A stretch of 64,000 nt of DNA, taken from positions 372,001-436,000 of the forward strand of contig NZ_CP144555.1 of the NCBI RefSeq assembly GCF_036607905.1, in the 5' to 3' direction. Shown here one piece after another: positions 1 to 8,145 of the stretch (position 1 is its first letter; each line of letters starts with the position of its first letter). The translations under genes and the position numbers were made by a program. The notes under the pieces are model-generated. The model did not search any database, was not told the origin of the DNA, and saw only the letters and a program-made list of their open reading frames with translations. Source of the stretch: Streptomyces sp. SCSIO 75703. Lineage in GTDB: Bacteria > Actinomycetota > Actinomycetes > Streptomycetales > Streptomycetaceae.

Positions 1-430
1 GCTCGGCGGCGAGCTGGAGGGCGAGTTCGTCCATGCAGCGGCGGAGCGAGGCGCGGCCGAAGGCCCGCAGCCGCGCCCCGGCCGGCGCCCCGGGGCCGAG
101 CGGGGGCGGGCCGGCGAGGAGCGCGGCCTGGAACTTCTTCTCGGAGTGGTCGAGGAGCGCCGACAGCAGGCCGGTGCGGTCGCCGAAGCGGCGGAAGACG
201 GTGCCCTTGCCCACCGAGGCCGCCGTGGCCACGGCCTCCATGGTGAGGCCGGCCGCGCCGTGCTCGGCCACCAGCCTGGCGGCTGCCTCCAGCAGGCGGG
301 CGCGGTTGCGCGCGGCGTCGGCGCGCAGGCAGGGCTCGTCCTCCGCGGCCAGGGCGCCGAGCCGCAGCAGCTCGGCCTCGGGGTGGTCGGCGTCCCGGGG
401 CTCGGAGGAGGGCGACAGGGCGGCGGACAT
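1..430 (-). CDS. TetR/AcrR family regulator (C-terminus beyond window)
   Basis: Transcriptional repressor of the TetR family, truncated by the left window edge; 143 residues are visible and the frame is open to base 1. An acidic lead of about 40 residues precedes the helix-turn-helix, which reads AVATAASVGKGTVFRRFGD around residues 67-85, typical of TetR recognition helices. The ligand-binding domain lies mostly outside the window. The ATG at 430-428 is the first good start. It is transcribed away from the flavin reductase at 552, and the 121-bp gap holds paired operator-like palindromes, so it probably represses itself and the reductase. The ligand cannot be inferred. Confidence 0.9.
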   Translation of the reverse strand, partial: MSAALSPSSEPRDADHPEAELLRLGALAAEDEPCLRADAARNRARLLEAAARLVAEHGAAGLTMEAVATAASVGKGTVFRRFGDRTGLLSALLDHSEKKFQAALLAGPPPLGPGAPAGARLRAFGRASLRRCMDELALQLAAE

Positions 431-460
431 GAAGCCAGCGTAAAGCATCGGGAAGAAACT

Positions 461-508
461 GGACCCTGGTCCGTTTAAGATGCTAGAACATTAAACGGAC
501 CTCGGTCC
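461..508. promoter_or_regulatory. Compound TetR-type operator in divergent promoter
   Basis: Two copies of the palindrome GGACC-NN-GGTCC occur at 461-472 and 497-508. Their facing halves form a second, larger perfect inverted repeat: GGTCCGTTTAA (468-478) and TTAAACGGACC (491-501), separated by 12 bases. The array sits in the AT-richer middle of the gap between the TetR gene and the flavin reductase, where both promoters must lie. Binding by the adjacent TetR protein is inference. Confidence 0.75.
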
Positions 509-551
509 GGATCATTGACGCCCTGTTACAGCGGTTCCCTGGGAGTGACTC

Positions 552-1115
552 ATGTCTGTCCGCATCCTCGCGCTCGTCGGCAGCCTTCGCGCCGGTTCGC
601 ACAACCGTCAGCTCGCGGAGGCCGCCGTCGGGCTCGCCCCCGAGGGCGCGGAGGTCCAGGTGTACGAGGGCCTCGCCGACATCCCCTTCTACAACGAGGA
701 CCTCGACGTCGAGGGCCGGGTGCCGGCCGCCGCGGCCCGCCTGCGCGAGACCGCCGGCTCCTCCGACGCCTTCCTGCTGTTCTCGCCCGAGTACAACGGC
801 ACGATTCCGGCCGTCCTGAAGAACGCCATCGACTGGCTGTCGCGCCCCTTCGGCGCCGGCGCCTTCGGCGGCAAGCCCGTCGCCGTGATCGGCACCGCCT
901 TCGGCCAGTACGGCGGCGTGTGGGCGCAGGACGAGACCCGCAAGTCGGTGGGCATCGCCGGCGGCAAGGTCCTGGAGGACGTCAAGCTCTCCATCCCCGG
1001 TTCGGTGACCCGCTTCGCCGAGACCCACCCGGCCGACGACGCCGAGGTCGCGGGGCAGCTCTCCGAGGTGATCGCCCGCCTGCACGGCCACGCCGCCGAG
1101 GCCGTCGCCGCCTGA
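552..1115 (+). CDS. NADPH-dependent FMN reductase family protein
   Basis: A 187-residue flavodoxin-like quinone/azo/chromate-reductase type enzyme (PF03358). The N-terminal phosphate-binding loop GSLRAGSHNRQ (residues 10-20) and the motif SPEYNGTIPAVLKNAIDW (about residues 78-95) are the family's FMN-binding signatures. Length is normal. It probably reduces quinones or other electrophiles with NAD(P)H in the cytoplasm. The ATG at 552 is preceded by a GGGAG ribosome site. It is divergent from a TetR gene with a shared double operator, which suggests induction by an electrophile or redox-cycling compound. The substrate is unknown. Confidence 0.9.
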   Translation: MSVRILALVGSLRAGSHNRQLAEAAVGLAPEGAEVQVYEGLADIPFYNEDLDVEGRVPAAAARLRETAGSSDAFLLFSPEYNGTIPAVLKNAIDWLSRPFGAGAFGGKPVAVIGTAFGQYGGVWAQDETRKSVGIAGGKVLEDVKLSIPGSVTRFAETHPADDAEVAGQLSEVIARLHGHAAEAVAA

Positions 1116-1136
1116 CCGGCACCCCGACGCCCCGTA

Positions 1137-1176
1137 CCGGACGGGACCGCGGCGCACCGCCCGCGGTCCCGTCCGG
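1137..1176. terminator. Strong hairpin after flavin reductase
   Basis: A perfect 16-bp stem (1137-1152 with 1161-1176) and an 8-base loop lie 21 bases after the reductase stop codon. There is no T-tract, as is common in Streptomyces. The rest of the 1116-1426 interval shows no gene. Confidence 0.75.
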
Positions 1177-1426
1177 CGGATACGGGGACGCTCTCACCGG
1201 CACCGCTCCGAGTCCCGCCCCTTCGGCTCCCCTCCCCGGGCGGGGACGCTCCTGCGCGCGGCCGGGCCCGCCGGCGAGACCCGCGGGACAGCCGGGGTTC
1301 GCGGCCGGCGCGGGGGCGGCGTGGACGGACGGGGCTCCCGGGCCGCACCCTGTCGGTGGTGTGACGGCGGGTCACGCCCCGCGCGGCGGCCCTGCGCCGC
1401 GCGCGTCCGACGCACGAGGAGCCGCC

Positions 1427-1645
1427 ATGCACAGCACGACCGGTGCCGCCTGCCCGCACTGCGGGTGGCCCGACGGCGCCGAGCCCTTCCGGAGGGTGTC
1501 GGCCCACACCACGGCGGCGGGCAGCACGGTGTGGACCCGGTGCGCCTGCGGTTCCCTCCAGGTGCGCGTGGTCGACGACCACGGCAGCCGGGTCGTCTCC
1601 CGCAGCGGGCCCTCCCCGGCCCACCGGGGCCCGGCCGGACCGTGA
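1427..1645 (+). CDS. Small zinc-ribbon protein, unknown function
   Basis: A 72-residue protein with CPHCG near residue 9 and a CACGS pair near residue 41, spaced as in a minimal zinc ribbon. The C-terminus is basic and Pro/Ser-rich. It starts at ATG 1427 behind a clear GAGGA site (1416-1420). Small proteins of this kind are common in Streptomyces and have no assigned function. It stands alone between the flavin reductase and the CoA transferase. The gene call is supported by the ribosome site and the ordered cysteines; the role is unknown. Confidence 0.7.
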   Translation: MHSTTGAACPHCGWPDGAEPFRRVSAHTTAAGSTVWTRCACGSLQVRVVDDHGSRVVSRSGPSPAHRGPAGP

Positions 1646-1827
1646 GCCCCGGCCGCCCGCCACCGGTGCCCGGCCGGCACCGGCACCGGCACTGGCCGGA
1701 GGGCGGACGCCCGACCGGGCCGGGGCGGCGTTGACAGGGCGGGGCCGGGGCCGTAGAACTGCGCGGACCAAGGCCCGTCCGGCCCGAGCCGCCGGGGGCG
1801 TCCGGCTCGGCGGCAGGAGACATCGGC

Positions 1828-3015
1828 GTGCAGCGGCTTCCCCTCTCCGGGGTCACGGTGGTCAGCCTGGAGCAGGCGGTGGCCGCGCCCTACGCCACCC
1901 GGCAGCTCGCCGACCTCGGCGCCCGTGTGATCAAGGTGGAGCGGCCGGGCGAGGGCGACTTCGCCCGCCGCTACGACACCACCGTGCACGGTCACTCCAG
2001 CTATTTCGTCTGGCTGAACCGGTCCAAGGAGTCCCTGACCCTCGACCTGAAGGACCCCCGCGGCCGGGAGGTCCTGCACCGGCTCCTCGACGACGCCGAC
2101 GTCTTCGTCCAGAACCTCGCGCCCGGCGCCGCCGCCCGGCTCGGCCTCGACCCCGCCTCCGTCACCGCGGACCGCCCCCGGCTGATCCCGTGCACCGTCT
2201 CCGGATACGGCACGAGCGGGCCGTGGGCCGACCGCAAGGCGTACGACCTCCTGGTGCAGTGCCAGACCGGGCTGGTCTCGCTGACGGGCACCCCGGAGCA
2301 CACCGCCCGCACCGGCATCTCCGTCGCCGACATCGCCGCCGGGATGTACGCCTACAGCGGCGTCCTCACCGCCCTCTACACCCGCGCGACCACGGGCACC
2401 GCCCCTCCCGTCGAGGTCTCCCTCTTCGAGGCCCTGGCCGAGTGGATGGGCCAGCCCGCCTACTACACCGAGCACGGCGGCACGCAGCCCCCGCGCCTGG
2501 GCACCCGGCACGCCACCATCGCGCCGTACGGCACCTACCGGGCGGCCGACGGCGTCGAAGTGCTGCTCTCCGTGCAGAACGAACGCGAATGGGCCGCCCT
2601 GTGCGCCGACTTCCTCGGCCGGCCGGAGCTGACCGGCGACCCCCGCTTCGCCACCGGCGCCGACCGGGTCGCCCACCGCGACGAGGTGGACGCCGTCATC
2701 GCCGCGCGGATCGCCCGCTCCGACAGCGGGGACGTCCTCGACGCGCTGCGGCGCGTGGGCGTGGCCTCGGCCGGGGTCAACGACGTCGCCGCCTTCCTCG
2801 GCCATCCCGTCCTGGCCGGGCGCGACCGCTGGCGTCCGGTCGGCGTGCCGGGCGGCGCCACGGTCCGGGCGCTGCTGCCGCCGGCCGACCTCGCGGGGAT
2901 GCCGGCCCGGATGGACCCCGTACCGGCGGTCGGCGAGCACACGGAGGCGATCCTCACCGGGCTCGGCCACTCCGCCGCCGAGATCGCCGCGCTGCGGGCG
3001 GACGGCGTCGTCTGA
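1828..3015 (+). CDS. CaiB/BaiF (class III) CoA-transferase family protein
   Basis: A 395-residue class III CoA transferase, a family moving CoA between an acyl-CoA donor and a carboxylic acid via an aspartyl-CoA thioester. The conserved N-terminus (LSGVTVVSLEQAVAAPYATR, then LADLGARVIKVERPGEGD) and the catalytic aspartate in SVADIAAGMYAY, here Asp168, are both present. The length fits a single family subunit (about 390-430). It starts at GTG 1828 behind AGGAGA (1815-1820). No acyl-CoA dehydrogenase or ligase gene is adjacent, so the substrate cannot be read from context. Confidence 0.92.
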   Translation: MQRLPLSGVTVVSLEQAVAAPYATRQLADLGARVIKVERPGEGDFARRYDTTVHGHSSYFVWLNRSKESLTLDLKDPRGREVLHRLLDDADVFVQNLAPGAAARLGLDPASVTADRPRLIPCTVSGYGTSGPWADRKAYDLLVQCQTGLVSLTGTPEHTARTGISVADIAAGMYAYSGVLTALYTRATTGTAPPVEVSLFEALAEWMGQPAYYTEHGGTQPPRLGTRHATIAPYGTYRAADGVEVLLSVQNEREWAALCADFLGRPELTGDPRFATGADRVAHRDEVDAVIAARIARSDSGDVLDALRRVGVASAGVNDVAAFLGHPVLAGRDRWRPVGVPGGATVRALLPPADLAGMPARMDPVPAVGEHTEAILTGLGHSAAEIAALRADGVV

Positions 3016-3036
3016 GGACGGCGCGGGGCCCGCCGC

Positions 3037-3381
3037 TCAGGGGGCCGGCGAGGGGGTCCCGCGTTCGCGGCGCAGGCGGCGCAGGACGACCAGCAGGTCC
3101 GCCGCGGCGAGCAGGGCGAGCGCCGCGCAGACGATGGCGAAGACGACGAGGGCCCCGCGGCTCGGGGTGTCGCCGGAGCCGGAGTCCGCGGCCCACACCG
3201 CGAAGTAGGCGGTGCCCGCCACGAAGAGCGGCAGGAAGACGCCGGACAGCAGCAGGCGCAGGCCGAGCGGGCTCTGCGCGGTGACCGGCTCGGTGCCGGT
3301 GCGCGGGAAGCGGCGGCCGATCACGCCGGAGCGGGCGCGGGGGACCGGGTCCGTGGCGCCGTGGGGGCGTCGGTCGCTCAT
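3037..3381 (-). CDS. Small two-helix membrane protein (DUF6343-like)
   Basis: A 114-residue protein with a basic Arg/Pro-rich N-terminal 30 residues, then two hydrophobic segments (about residues 41-63 and 77-98) with a short polar loop, and an Arg-rich tail; it should be an integral membrane hairpin. The segment EPVTAQSPLGLRLLLSG resembles what I remember of the Streptomyces DUF6343 family, but this is from memory. The start is supported by GGAGGA just upstream. It lies 10 bases after the CBS-domain gene stop on the same strand, so the two are likely co-transcribed. Function unknown. Confidence 0.75.
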   Translation of the reverse strand: MSDRRPHGATDPVPRARSGVIGRRFPRTGTEPVTAQSPLGLRLLLSGVFLPLFVAGTAYFAVWAADSGSGDTPSRGALVVFAIVCAALALLAAADLLVVLRRLRRERGTPSPAP

Positions 3382-3391
3382 GGTTCCTCCG

Positions 3392-3817
3392 TCAGTGGTC
3401 GGGGGCGGCCCGGCTGATGTCCGCCAGCGCCGAGCCGGGGTCCTCCGCGACGGCGAGGTCGCCGAGGGAGACGACGCCGACCGGGACGCCGCCCCGCTCC
3501 ACGACGGGGAGCCGGCGGACGGCGTGGCGCCGCATCAGGTCGGCCGCGTGGTCGGTGGTGTCCTCGGGGGCGAGGGTCACCACGGGCGGCGGCGTGCAGA
3601 CCGCGCCCACCGTGGTGGTGCCGGGGTCGCGGCCCTCCGCGACGGCGCGCAGCACGATGTCCCGGTCGGTGAGCACACCGAACAGGTCGCAGTCGTAGGT
3701 GACCAGGAGGTCCCCGACGTCCTCCTCGCGCATCAGCAGGGCGGCCCGCGCCACCGTGGTCATGGGTTCGACGGCCGCTGCCGCCGGTGACATCACGTCC
3801 CGTATCCGCCGTGTCAT
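3392..3817 (-). CDS. Twin CBS-domain protein
   Basis: A 141-residue protein built almost entirely of two CBS motifs (about residues 6-60 and 75-130). The signatures are DVMSPAAAAVEP, GVLTDRDIVLRAVAEGRDP and RRLPVVERGGVPVGVVSLGD. Such stand-alone pairs bind adenine nucleotides and act as energy or stress sensors, often acting on partner proteins. A GGAGG site precedes the ATG. The gene leads a two-gene unit with the small membrane protein at 3037-3381, a possible partner (inference). Confidence 0.9.
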   Translation of the reverse strand: MTRRIRDVMSPAAAAVEPMTTVARAALLMREEDVGDLLVTYDCDLFGVLTDRDIVLRAVAEGRDPGTTTVGAVCTPPPVVTLAPEDTTDHAADLMRRHAVRRLPVVERGGVPVGVVSLGDLAVAEDPGSALADISRAAPDH

Positions 3818-3901
3818 GGGGGCCTCCGTGGATGCGCTGCCGTGGGACTCCGTGCGGGCCGCGTAGCCCGTACCCGGCCCGGTGAAACGCCCCGGCGCCG
3901 C

Positions 3902-4336
3902 TCAGCCGAGGTCGATCAGGGCGAGTCCGAGGTCGGGGCGGTGGGTCTTGGCGAGTTCGGCGGGGCTGTCCCGGACGATGACCTCCAGGGTCGGCCAGAC
4001 CCGGCCGGAGAGCAGGTGGCCGCCGCGGGTGGTGCCGTCGGAGAGTCCGAGGACGGCGTGCAGGTGCGGGGCGGGGCCGCCGGGGCCGACGGCGACGTCC
4101 CCGATCAGGGACAGCACCTCGCACTGCGCCCCGACCGGCAGGGGGCGGTAGTCGTGCTCGGCGCGGTCGAACCAGCCGACGACCGCCTCCGAGAAGGCGC
4201 CCACGGCGGTCACCTGGGAGGCGCCGAGCGACCGGTCCCGCGCGAAGGCGGTGAGCCGGTCGACGGCCTCCTCGCCGGGGTCGAGCACCACGACGTACAC
4301 GGCCGAGGGGCCGTCCTGCACCTGTCGCCACTTCAT
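3902..4336 (-). CDS. PPC/DUF296 domain protein
   Basis: A PCC/DUF296-fold protein of 144 residues, a family that includes plant AT-hook PPC proteins and bacterial stand-alone trimers of unclear role. The family pattern (GASQVTAVGAFSEAVVGWFD, then LIGDVAVGPGGPAPHLHAVL, then GGHLLSGRVWPTLEVIV) is intact, including the histidines in PHLH and GGHL that probably form a metal site. I chose ATG 4336 because it matches the usual start just before the first strand; an in-frame GTG at 4363 would add nine residues. Neither has a strong ribosome site. Confidence 0.85.
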   Translation of the reverse strand: MKWRQVQDGPSAVYVVVLDPGEEAVDRLTAFARDRSLGASQVTAVGAFSEAVVGWFDRAEHDYRPLPVGAQCEVLSLIGDVAVGPGGPAPHLHAVLGLSDGTTRGGHLLSGRVWPTLEVIVRDSPAELAKTHRPDLGLALIDLG

Positions 4337-4403
4337 GCCGGCCGGGTACCCGGCGGGCACCACGGCAACCCGGGGACCGGGCCCCGCCGCCCCGGCCCCC
4401 GGC

Positions 4404-4829
4404 TCAGCCCGACGCCTGGTCGCTGTCCTTCAGGGTGCCCCAGCCGTGCCAGCGCTCGACCTCGACGAGGGCGCTGACCCGGCCCCGGTCGCGTACCGGG
4501 TAGGGCTTGCCGCCGTAGTGGACGGAGAGCCGGTCGATGTCCACGAGCCCGGTGTCGTCGCGGAGTTCGGCGACGCGGCCGATGAGGGTGACGTGGGTGT
4601 ACCAGGAGTCCGCGTCGAGCACGGTGAGCGACATCCGGGGGTCGCGGCGCAGGTGCCCGAGGCGTACGCGGCCCTCGTCGAGGTTGACCAGGACCCGGCC
4701 GTCGTCCTCCCACAGGTACCAGGTGGGCGTGGAGACGGGGGCGCCGTCGGCGCGGACGGTGGCCATGACGCAGGGGTTGGGGCGGCGCAGCAGGGCGACG
4801 GCCTCGGGCGGAAGCGGCGGCCTGGACAT
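4404..4829 (-). CDS. Pyridoxamine-5'-phosphate-oxidase-like flavoprotein
   Basis: A 141-residue split-barrel protein of the PNPOx-like/F420-dependent reductase superfamily. The N-terminal strand pattern (NPCVMATVRADGAPVSTPTW, then DDGRVLVNLDEGRVRLGHLR, then DPRMSLTVLD) is typical of actinobacterial FMN- or F420-binding members. ATG 4829 has CGGAGGAAA immediately upstream, which decides the start over an in-frame upstream candidate. The cofactor (FMN, heme or F420) cannot be told from sequence alone. It is monocistronic or loosely linked to the dehydrogenase gene upstream. Confidence 0.88.
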   Translation of the reverse strand: MSRPPLPPEAVALLRRPNPCVMATVRADGAPVSTPTWYLWEDDGRVLVNLDEGRVRLGHLRRDPRMSLTVLDADSWYTHVTLIGRVAELRDDTGLVDIDRLSVHYGGKPYPVRDRGRVSALVEVERWHGWGTLKDSDQASG

Positions 4830-4913
4830 GGTTTCCTCCGGGGGGTGGTGGGCCGGTGGGCCGGGGCGTTTCGTTTCTCCCGCTGCCCCGTGGCGGCACG
4901 AGTCATGCCGGGG

Positions 4914-4980
4914 CGCGGGCCGCGCCAAGACGCGGGCCGGGCCAAAGCGCGGGCCGGGCCAAAGCGCGGGCCGGGTTCAG
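4914..4980. repeat. 17-bp tandem repeat, 4 copies (last partial)
   Basis: Units begin at 4914, 4931, 4948 and 4965. The second and third are identical (CGCGGGCCGGGCCAAAG), the first differs slightly, and the fourth diverges in its last bases where it meets the stop codon of the dehydrogenase gene at 4977. A slippage-prone array between two same-strand genes. Confidence 0.9.
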
Positions 4981-5867
4981 CGGGAGGGTTCTCCGCCGAA
5001 GCTGGCGTAGTAGGAGGCGGCCATGTCCTGGTCGCCGTGGCCCTGCGCGGAGGCCCGTTCCAGCCGGCCGGCGCCGGCCTCGGCGACATCGAGGCGGATG
5101 CCGTGGCGCGTGCCGGCCTCGACGATGAGCCGGGCGTCCTTGGCCGCGGTGTCGACGGCGAACTGGGGCGGGGACAGGGCCCCGTCGCGGATCAGCTTGG
5201 CCTTGGCGTGCAGGTAGCCCATGTCGAGCGGTCCGCCGGAGATGGCGTCGAAGAAGCGGTCCGGGTCCACGTCCAGCGCCCCGGCGAGGGCGAGGACCTC
5301 GCCGAGCGCGTTGGTCGCCGCGATGAGCCAGCTGTTGGCGACGAGTTTGAGCCGGGTGGCGCTGCCGGCGGCGCCGTCCTCGCCGGTCCACACGGTGCGG
5401 GAGCCGATCGCGTCGAAGACGGGCGTGACCGCGTCACGGACGCCGCTGGGCCCGGCGGCGAGGACGAGGAGCCGGCCGGCCTCGGCGGGCGCCCTCGTGC
5501 CGAGCACGGGCGCGTCGAAGAAGACCAGGCCGTGGGCGCGCGCGAAGTCGGCCAGTGCGCCGATGGCGTCGATGCCGGCGGTGGCCGACTGCACCCAGGC
5601 GGCGCCGGACCGCAGTCCGGGCGCGGCCCTGCGCATGACGTCCAGGGCGGCCGGGCCGTCGTAGAGCATGGTCAGGACGGTGCCGGCGTCCCGGACGGCG
5701 TCCTCGGGGGTGTCGGCGATCCGGATGCCGTCGGCGGCGAGGGGTTCGGCCTTGGCCCGGCTGCGGTTCCACGCGGTCACAGGGTGTCCGGCGCGGGCGA
5801 GGTTGCGGGCCATGGCGGCGCCCATGATGCCGGTGCCCAGGACGGTCACGGTGGGTTTCTCGGTCAT
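4977..5867 (-). CDS. NAD(P)-dependent beta-hydroxyacid dehydrogenase family
   Basis: A 296-residue enzyme of the 3-hydroxyisobutyrate dehydrogenase/imine-reductase-like superfamily. The Rossmann loop VTVLGTGIMGAAMARNLARA sits at the N-terminus. The substrate-binding part reads FFDAPVLGTRAPAEAGRL, where many homologues have DAPVSGG, and the catalytic lysine lies in LKLVANSW. The C-terminal domain (AAKDARLIVEAG) is complete. The start is ATG 5867. The substrate is unknown. Its stop codon abuts a 17-bp repeat array. Confidence 0.9.
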   Translation of the reverse strand: MTEKPTVTVLGTGIMGAAMARNLARAGHPVTAWNRSRAKAEPLAADGIRIADTPEDAVRDAGTVLTMLYDGPAALDVMRRAAPGLRSGAAWVQSATAGIDAIGALADFARAHGLVFFDAPVLGTRAPAEAGRLLVLAAGPSGVRDAVTPVFDAIGSRTVWTGEDGAAGSATRLKLVANSWLIAATNALGEVLALAGALDVDPDRFFDAISGGPLDMGYLHAKAKLIRDGALSPPQFAVDTAAKDARLIVEAGTRHGIRLDVAEAGAGRLERASAQGHGDQDMAASYYASFGGEPSR

Positions 5868-6075
5868 GAGGTCGGCTTTCTGCGCTCGCGCCGGCCGGGG
5901 TGGCGGGCTTCCGGTCCGGGGAGTCGCGGGTGGGGTCCGGTGGTCCTGGCTTGCATGCTGGCCGTTCGGGGCGGGCGGTGCCACTCGGGTGCCCCGCGTG
6001 CGGGTGCGGGTGTCCCCCGGCCCGCCGGAGGGGAGTCCTGATCACGCGAACGGCGGTGTCCCGTACGGTACGGCC

Positions 6076-6540
6076 GTGAGTGCCTTCATGCCTGAGACGT
6101 CAGACCCCTACGAGAACGTGCCCGGCCGCGACGGCCCGGCCGCCACCACCGAGGCCGACCCCCGCGAGGTGGGCCGGGTGCGCACCGAGTACTCCCCCGC
6201 GCACGACGGGGACCCCGATCCCGGCGAGATCGTCTGGACGTGGGTGCCGTTCGAGGAGAACGACGGCCGGGGCAAGGACCGGCCGGTGCTGGTCGTCGCC
6301 CGCGAGCCGGCCGGGACGGTGCTGGCCGTGCAGCTCTCCAGCAAGCGGCACGACGGCGACCGGGAGTGGGTGCCGATCGGCAGCGGCCCCTGGGACCGGT
6401 CGGGGCGCGATTCCTGGGTCGACGTGGACCGGGTGCTGCGGCTCCACGACGAGGGCATGCGGCGCGAGGCGTGCGCCCTGGACCGGATGCGGTTCGACCT
6501 GGTCCGCGACCGGCTGCGGCAGCGGTACGGCTGGAGCTGA
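6076..6540 (+). CDS. PemK/MazF-like protein without visible antitoxin
   Basis: A 154-residue protein with a PemK/MazF-type SH3-like barrel: GEIVWTWVPFEENDGRGKDR then PVLVVAREPAGTVLAVQLSS, the stretch that holds the RNase active-site loop in the family. An acidic 45-residue N-terminal extension is unusual for MazF toxins. The start is GTG 6076 or ATG 6088, four codons later; neither has a good ribosome site. No antitoxin-sized gene adjoins it, so it may be a housekeeping derivative rather than a toxin. The 6541-6840 gap downstream belongs to the egtA promoter region. Confidence 0.75.
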   Translation: MSAFMPETSDPYENVPGRDGPAATTEADPREVGRVRTEYSPAHDGDPDPGEIVWTWVPFEENDGRGKDRPVLVVAREPAGTVLAVQLSSKRHDGDREWVPIGSGPWDRSGRDSWVDVDRVLRLHDEGMRREACALDRMRFDLVRDRLRQRYGWS

Positions 6541-6733
6541 CGCCGGCCGCCGGCCGCGCGGGGACCGGGTCCGCCCGCCGCTCCCGCGCGGACCGGTCCG
6601 CCGTGCCCACGCGGGAAACCTGAGTGATCCTGGTGGGGCGGTGCCCCGGATTCCCCCCGGTCCCGGCCCGGCCGGGGCCGTCCGGAGCGCCGCGGGACCG
6701 TGGAGAGAACCGAGGCGAATCGCCCCGATACGC

Positions 6734-6759
6734 ACCCTTGTGCCGAGCGGCACGAGGGT
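6734..6759. promoter_or_regulatory. Inverted repeat upstream of egtA
   Basis: ACCCTTGTGCC (6734-6744) and GGCACGAGGGT (6749-6759) form an 11-bp inverted repeat with one G-T pair and a 4-base GAGC spacer, 82 bases before egtA. It could be an operator or a leader hairpin of the egt operon. No other feature is obvious in 6541-6840. Confidence 0.5.
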
Positions 6760-6840
6760 CTTGGCTGGGGTGAGCGCACCACCCCGGCCCGGCGGACCCC
6801 GGGCCGGGCCTGGTGGAATCTCAGGGAGGAAGATCCCGAC

Positions 6841-8145
6841 ATGTCAGATTCGTTACGTGGCCCGGCGGGGTCACGCACCGCCATCGGGGAGGCCGAGGCC
6901 GAGGCCCTGGTCCAGGGCATCTGCTTCAAGACCGGGCCACCGCGCCGCCTCGGCGTCGAGGTGGAATGGCTCGTCCACGAACGGGCCGCCCCCCGCCGCC
7001 CCGTCCCCCACGACCGGCTCGCGGCGGTCTACGCGGCCCTGCGGGCCGTGCCCCTGTCCTCGGCCCTCACCATCGAACCCGGCGGCCAGCTCGAGCTGAG
7101 CTCGCTCCCCGCCACCTCCCTCATGGAGTGCGTCGGCGCCGTCTCCGCCGACCTCGACACCGTCCGCGCGGTCCTGCGCGAGGAGGGACTGGCCCTCGTC
7201 GGCCTCGGCCACGACCCCTGGCACCCGCCCCGGCGCTATCTGCGCCGGCCCCGCTACGACGCCATGGAGGCGTGCCTGGACCGCGCGGGACCGGCCGGCC
7301 GCGCCATGATGTGCGCCTCGGCGTCGGTGCAGGTGTGCGTGGACGCCGGCCACGAGGAGCCGGGTCCGCTCGGACACGTGCGGCGCTGGTGGCTCGCGCA
7401 CCACCTCGGCGCGGTCCTGGTGGCCGCCTTCGCCAACTCCCCCTTCGCCGCCGACCGGCCGACCGGCTGGCGCTCCACCCGGCAACTGCGGTGGACGCAG
7501 ATCGGCGTCGGCCGGGCCGGCGGTCCCCCGCTGGACGCCGCCCCGCGCCGTTCCTGGGCCCGGCACGTGCTGGACGCCCCGGTGATGTGCGTGCGCGCCG
7601 AGGGCGACGGTCCCTGGCAGGTGCCGACGGGGCTGAGCTTCCGGGAGTGGACCCGGTCCCGTGCGCCCAGGGCGCCGACCCGGGACGATCTCGACTACCA
7701 CCTGACCACGGTGTTCCCGCCGGTCCGGCCGCGCGGCCACCTGGAACTGCGCATGATCGACGCACAGCCCGGCGACGACGGCTGGATCGTGCCGCTGGCC
7801 GTGGCGGCGGCGCTGTTCGACGATCCGCAGGCGTCCGAGACCGCGTACCGGGCGGTGAAGCCGCTGGCGGAGCGGACCCTCGGCCTGCCCGCCCCGCACA
7901 ATCCGCTGTGGCGTGACGCGGCACGCGCCGGTCTCGCCGACCCCGAGCTGCGGGAGGCGGCCGGCGTCTGCTTCGCGGCGGCGCTCGACGCGCTGCCCCG
8001 GCTCGGCGCCACCACCGTCGTGACCGACGCCGTCACGGGGTATCTGGACCGCTACGTCGTCCGGGGCCGCTGTCCCGCCGACGATCTGCTGGACCGGCCC
8101 GACGGCACGCTCCGCCACCCGCACGGGAAGGACGTCCGCCCATGA
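6841..8145 (+). CDS. egtA: Glutamate-cysteine ligase EgtA
   Basis: First enzyme of the actinobacterial ergothioneine pathway, joining glutamate and cysteine to gamma-glutamylcysteine with ATP. The 434-residue protein shows the GCS2-type core: LGVEVEWLVHE (about residues 35-45), the glutamate-binding EPGGQLELSS (about 79-88) and LELRMIDAQPGDDGW near residue 301. ATG 6841 follows GGGAGGA (6824-6830) at good spacing. It heads a four-gene operon in the order egtA-B-C-D, and its stop overlaps the egtB start by four bases (ATGA), so translation is coupled. Confidence 0.93.
   Translation: MSDSLRGPAGSRTAIGEAEAEALVQGICFKTGPPRRLGVEVEWLVHERAAPRRPVPHDRLAAVYAALRAVPLSSALTIEPGGQLELSSLPATSLMECVGAVSADLDTVRAVLREEGLALVGLGHDPWHPPRRYLRRPRYDAMEACLDRAGPAGRAMMCASASVQVCVDAGHEEPGPLGHVRRWWLAHHLGAVLVAAFANSPFAADRPTGWRSTRQLRWTQIGVGRAGGPPLDAAPRRSWARHVLDAPVMCVRAEGDGPWQVPTGLSFREWTRSRAPRAPTRDDLDYHLTTVFPPVRPRGHLELRMIDAQPGDDGWIVPLAVAAALFDDPQASETAYRAVKPLAERTLGLPAPHNPLWRDAARAGLADPELREAAGVCFAAALDALPRLGATTVVTDAVTGYLDRYVVRGRCPADDLLDRPDGTLRHPHGKDVRP

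Noticed and set aside
4857..5010. Additional small genes across the 17-bp repeat array
   Set aside because: Open frames there exist in several phases because the repeat is GC-rich and stop-free; none has a ribosome site or ordered sequence.
6600..6640. SigR-type (thiol stress) promoter before egtA
   Set aside because: A GGGAAA element occurs near 6613, but no GTT-type -10 lies at the required spacing.
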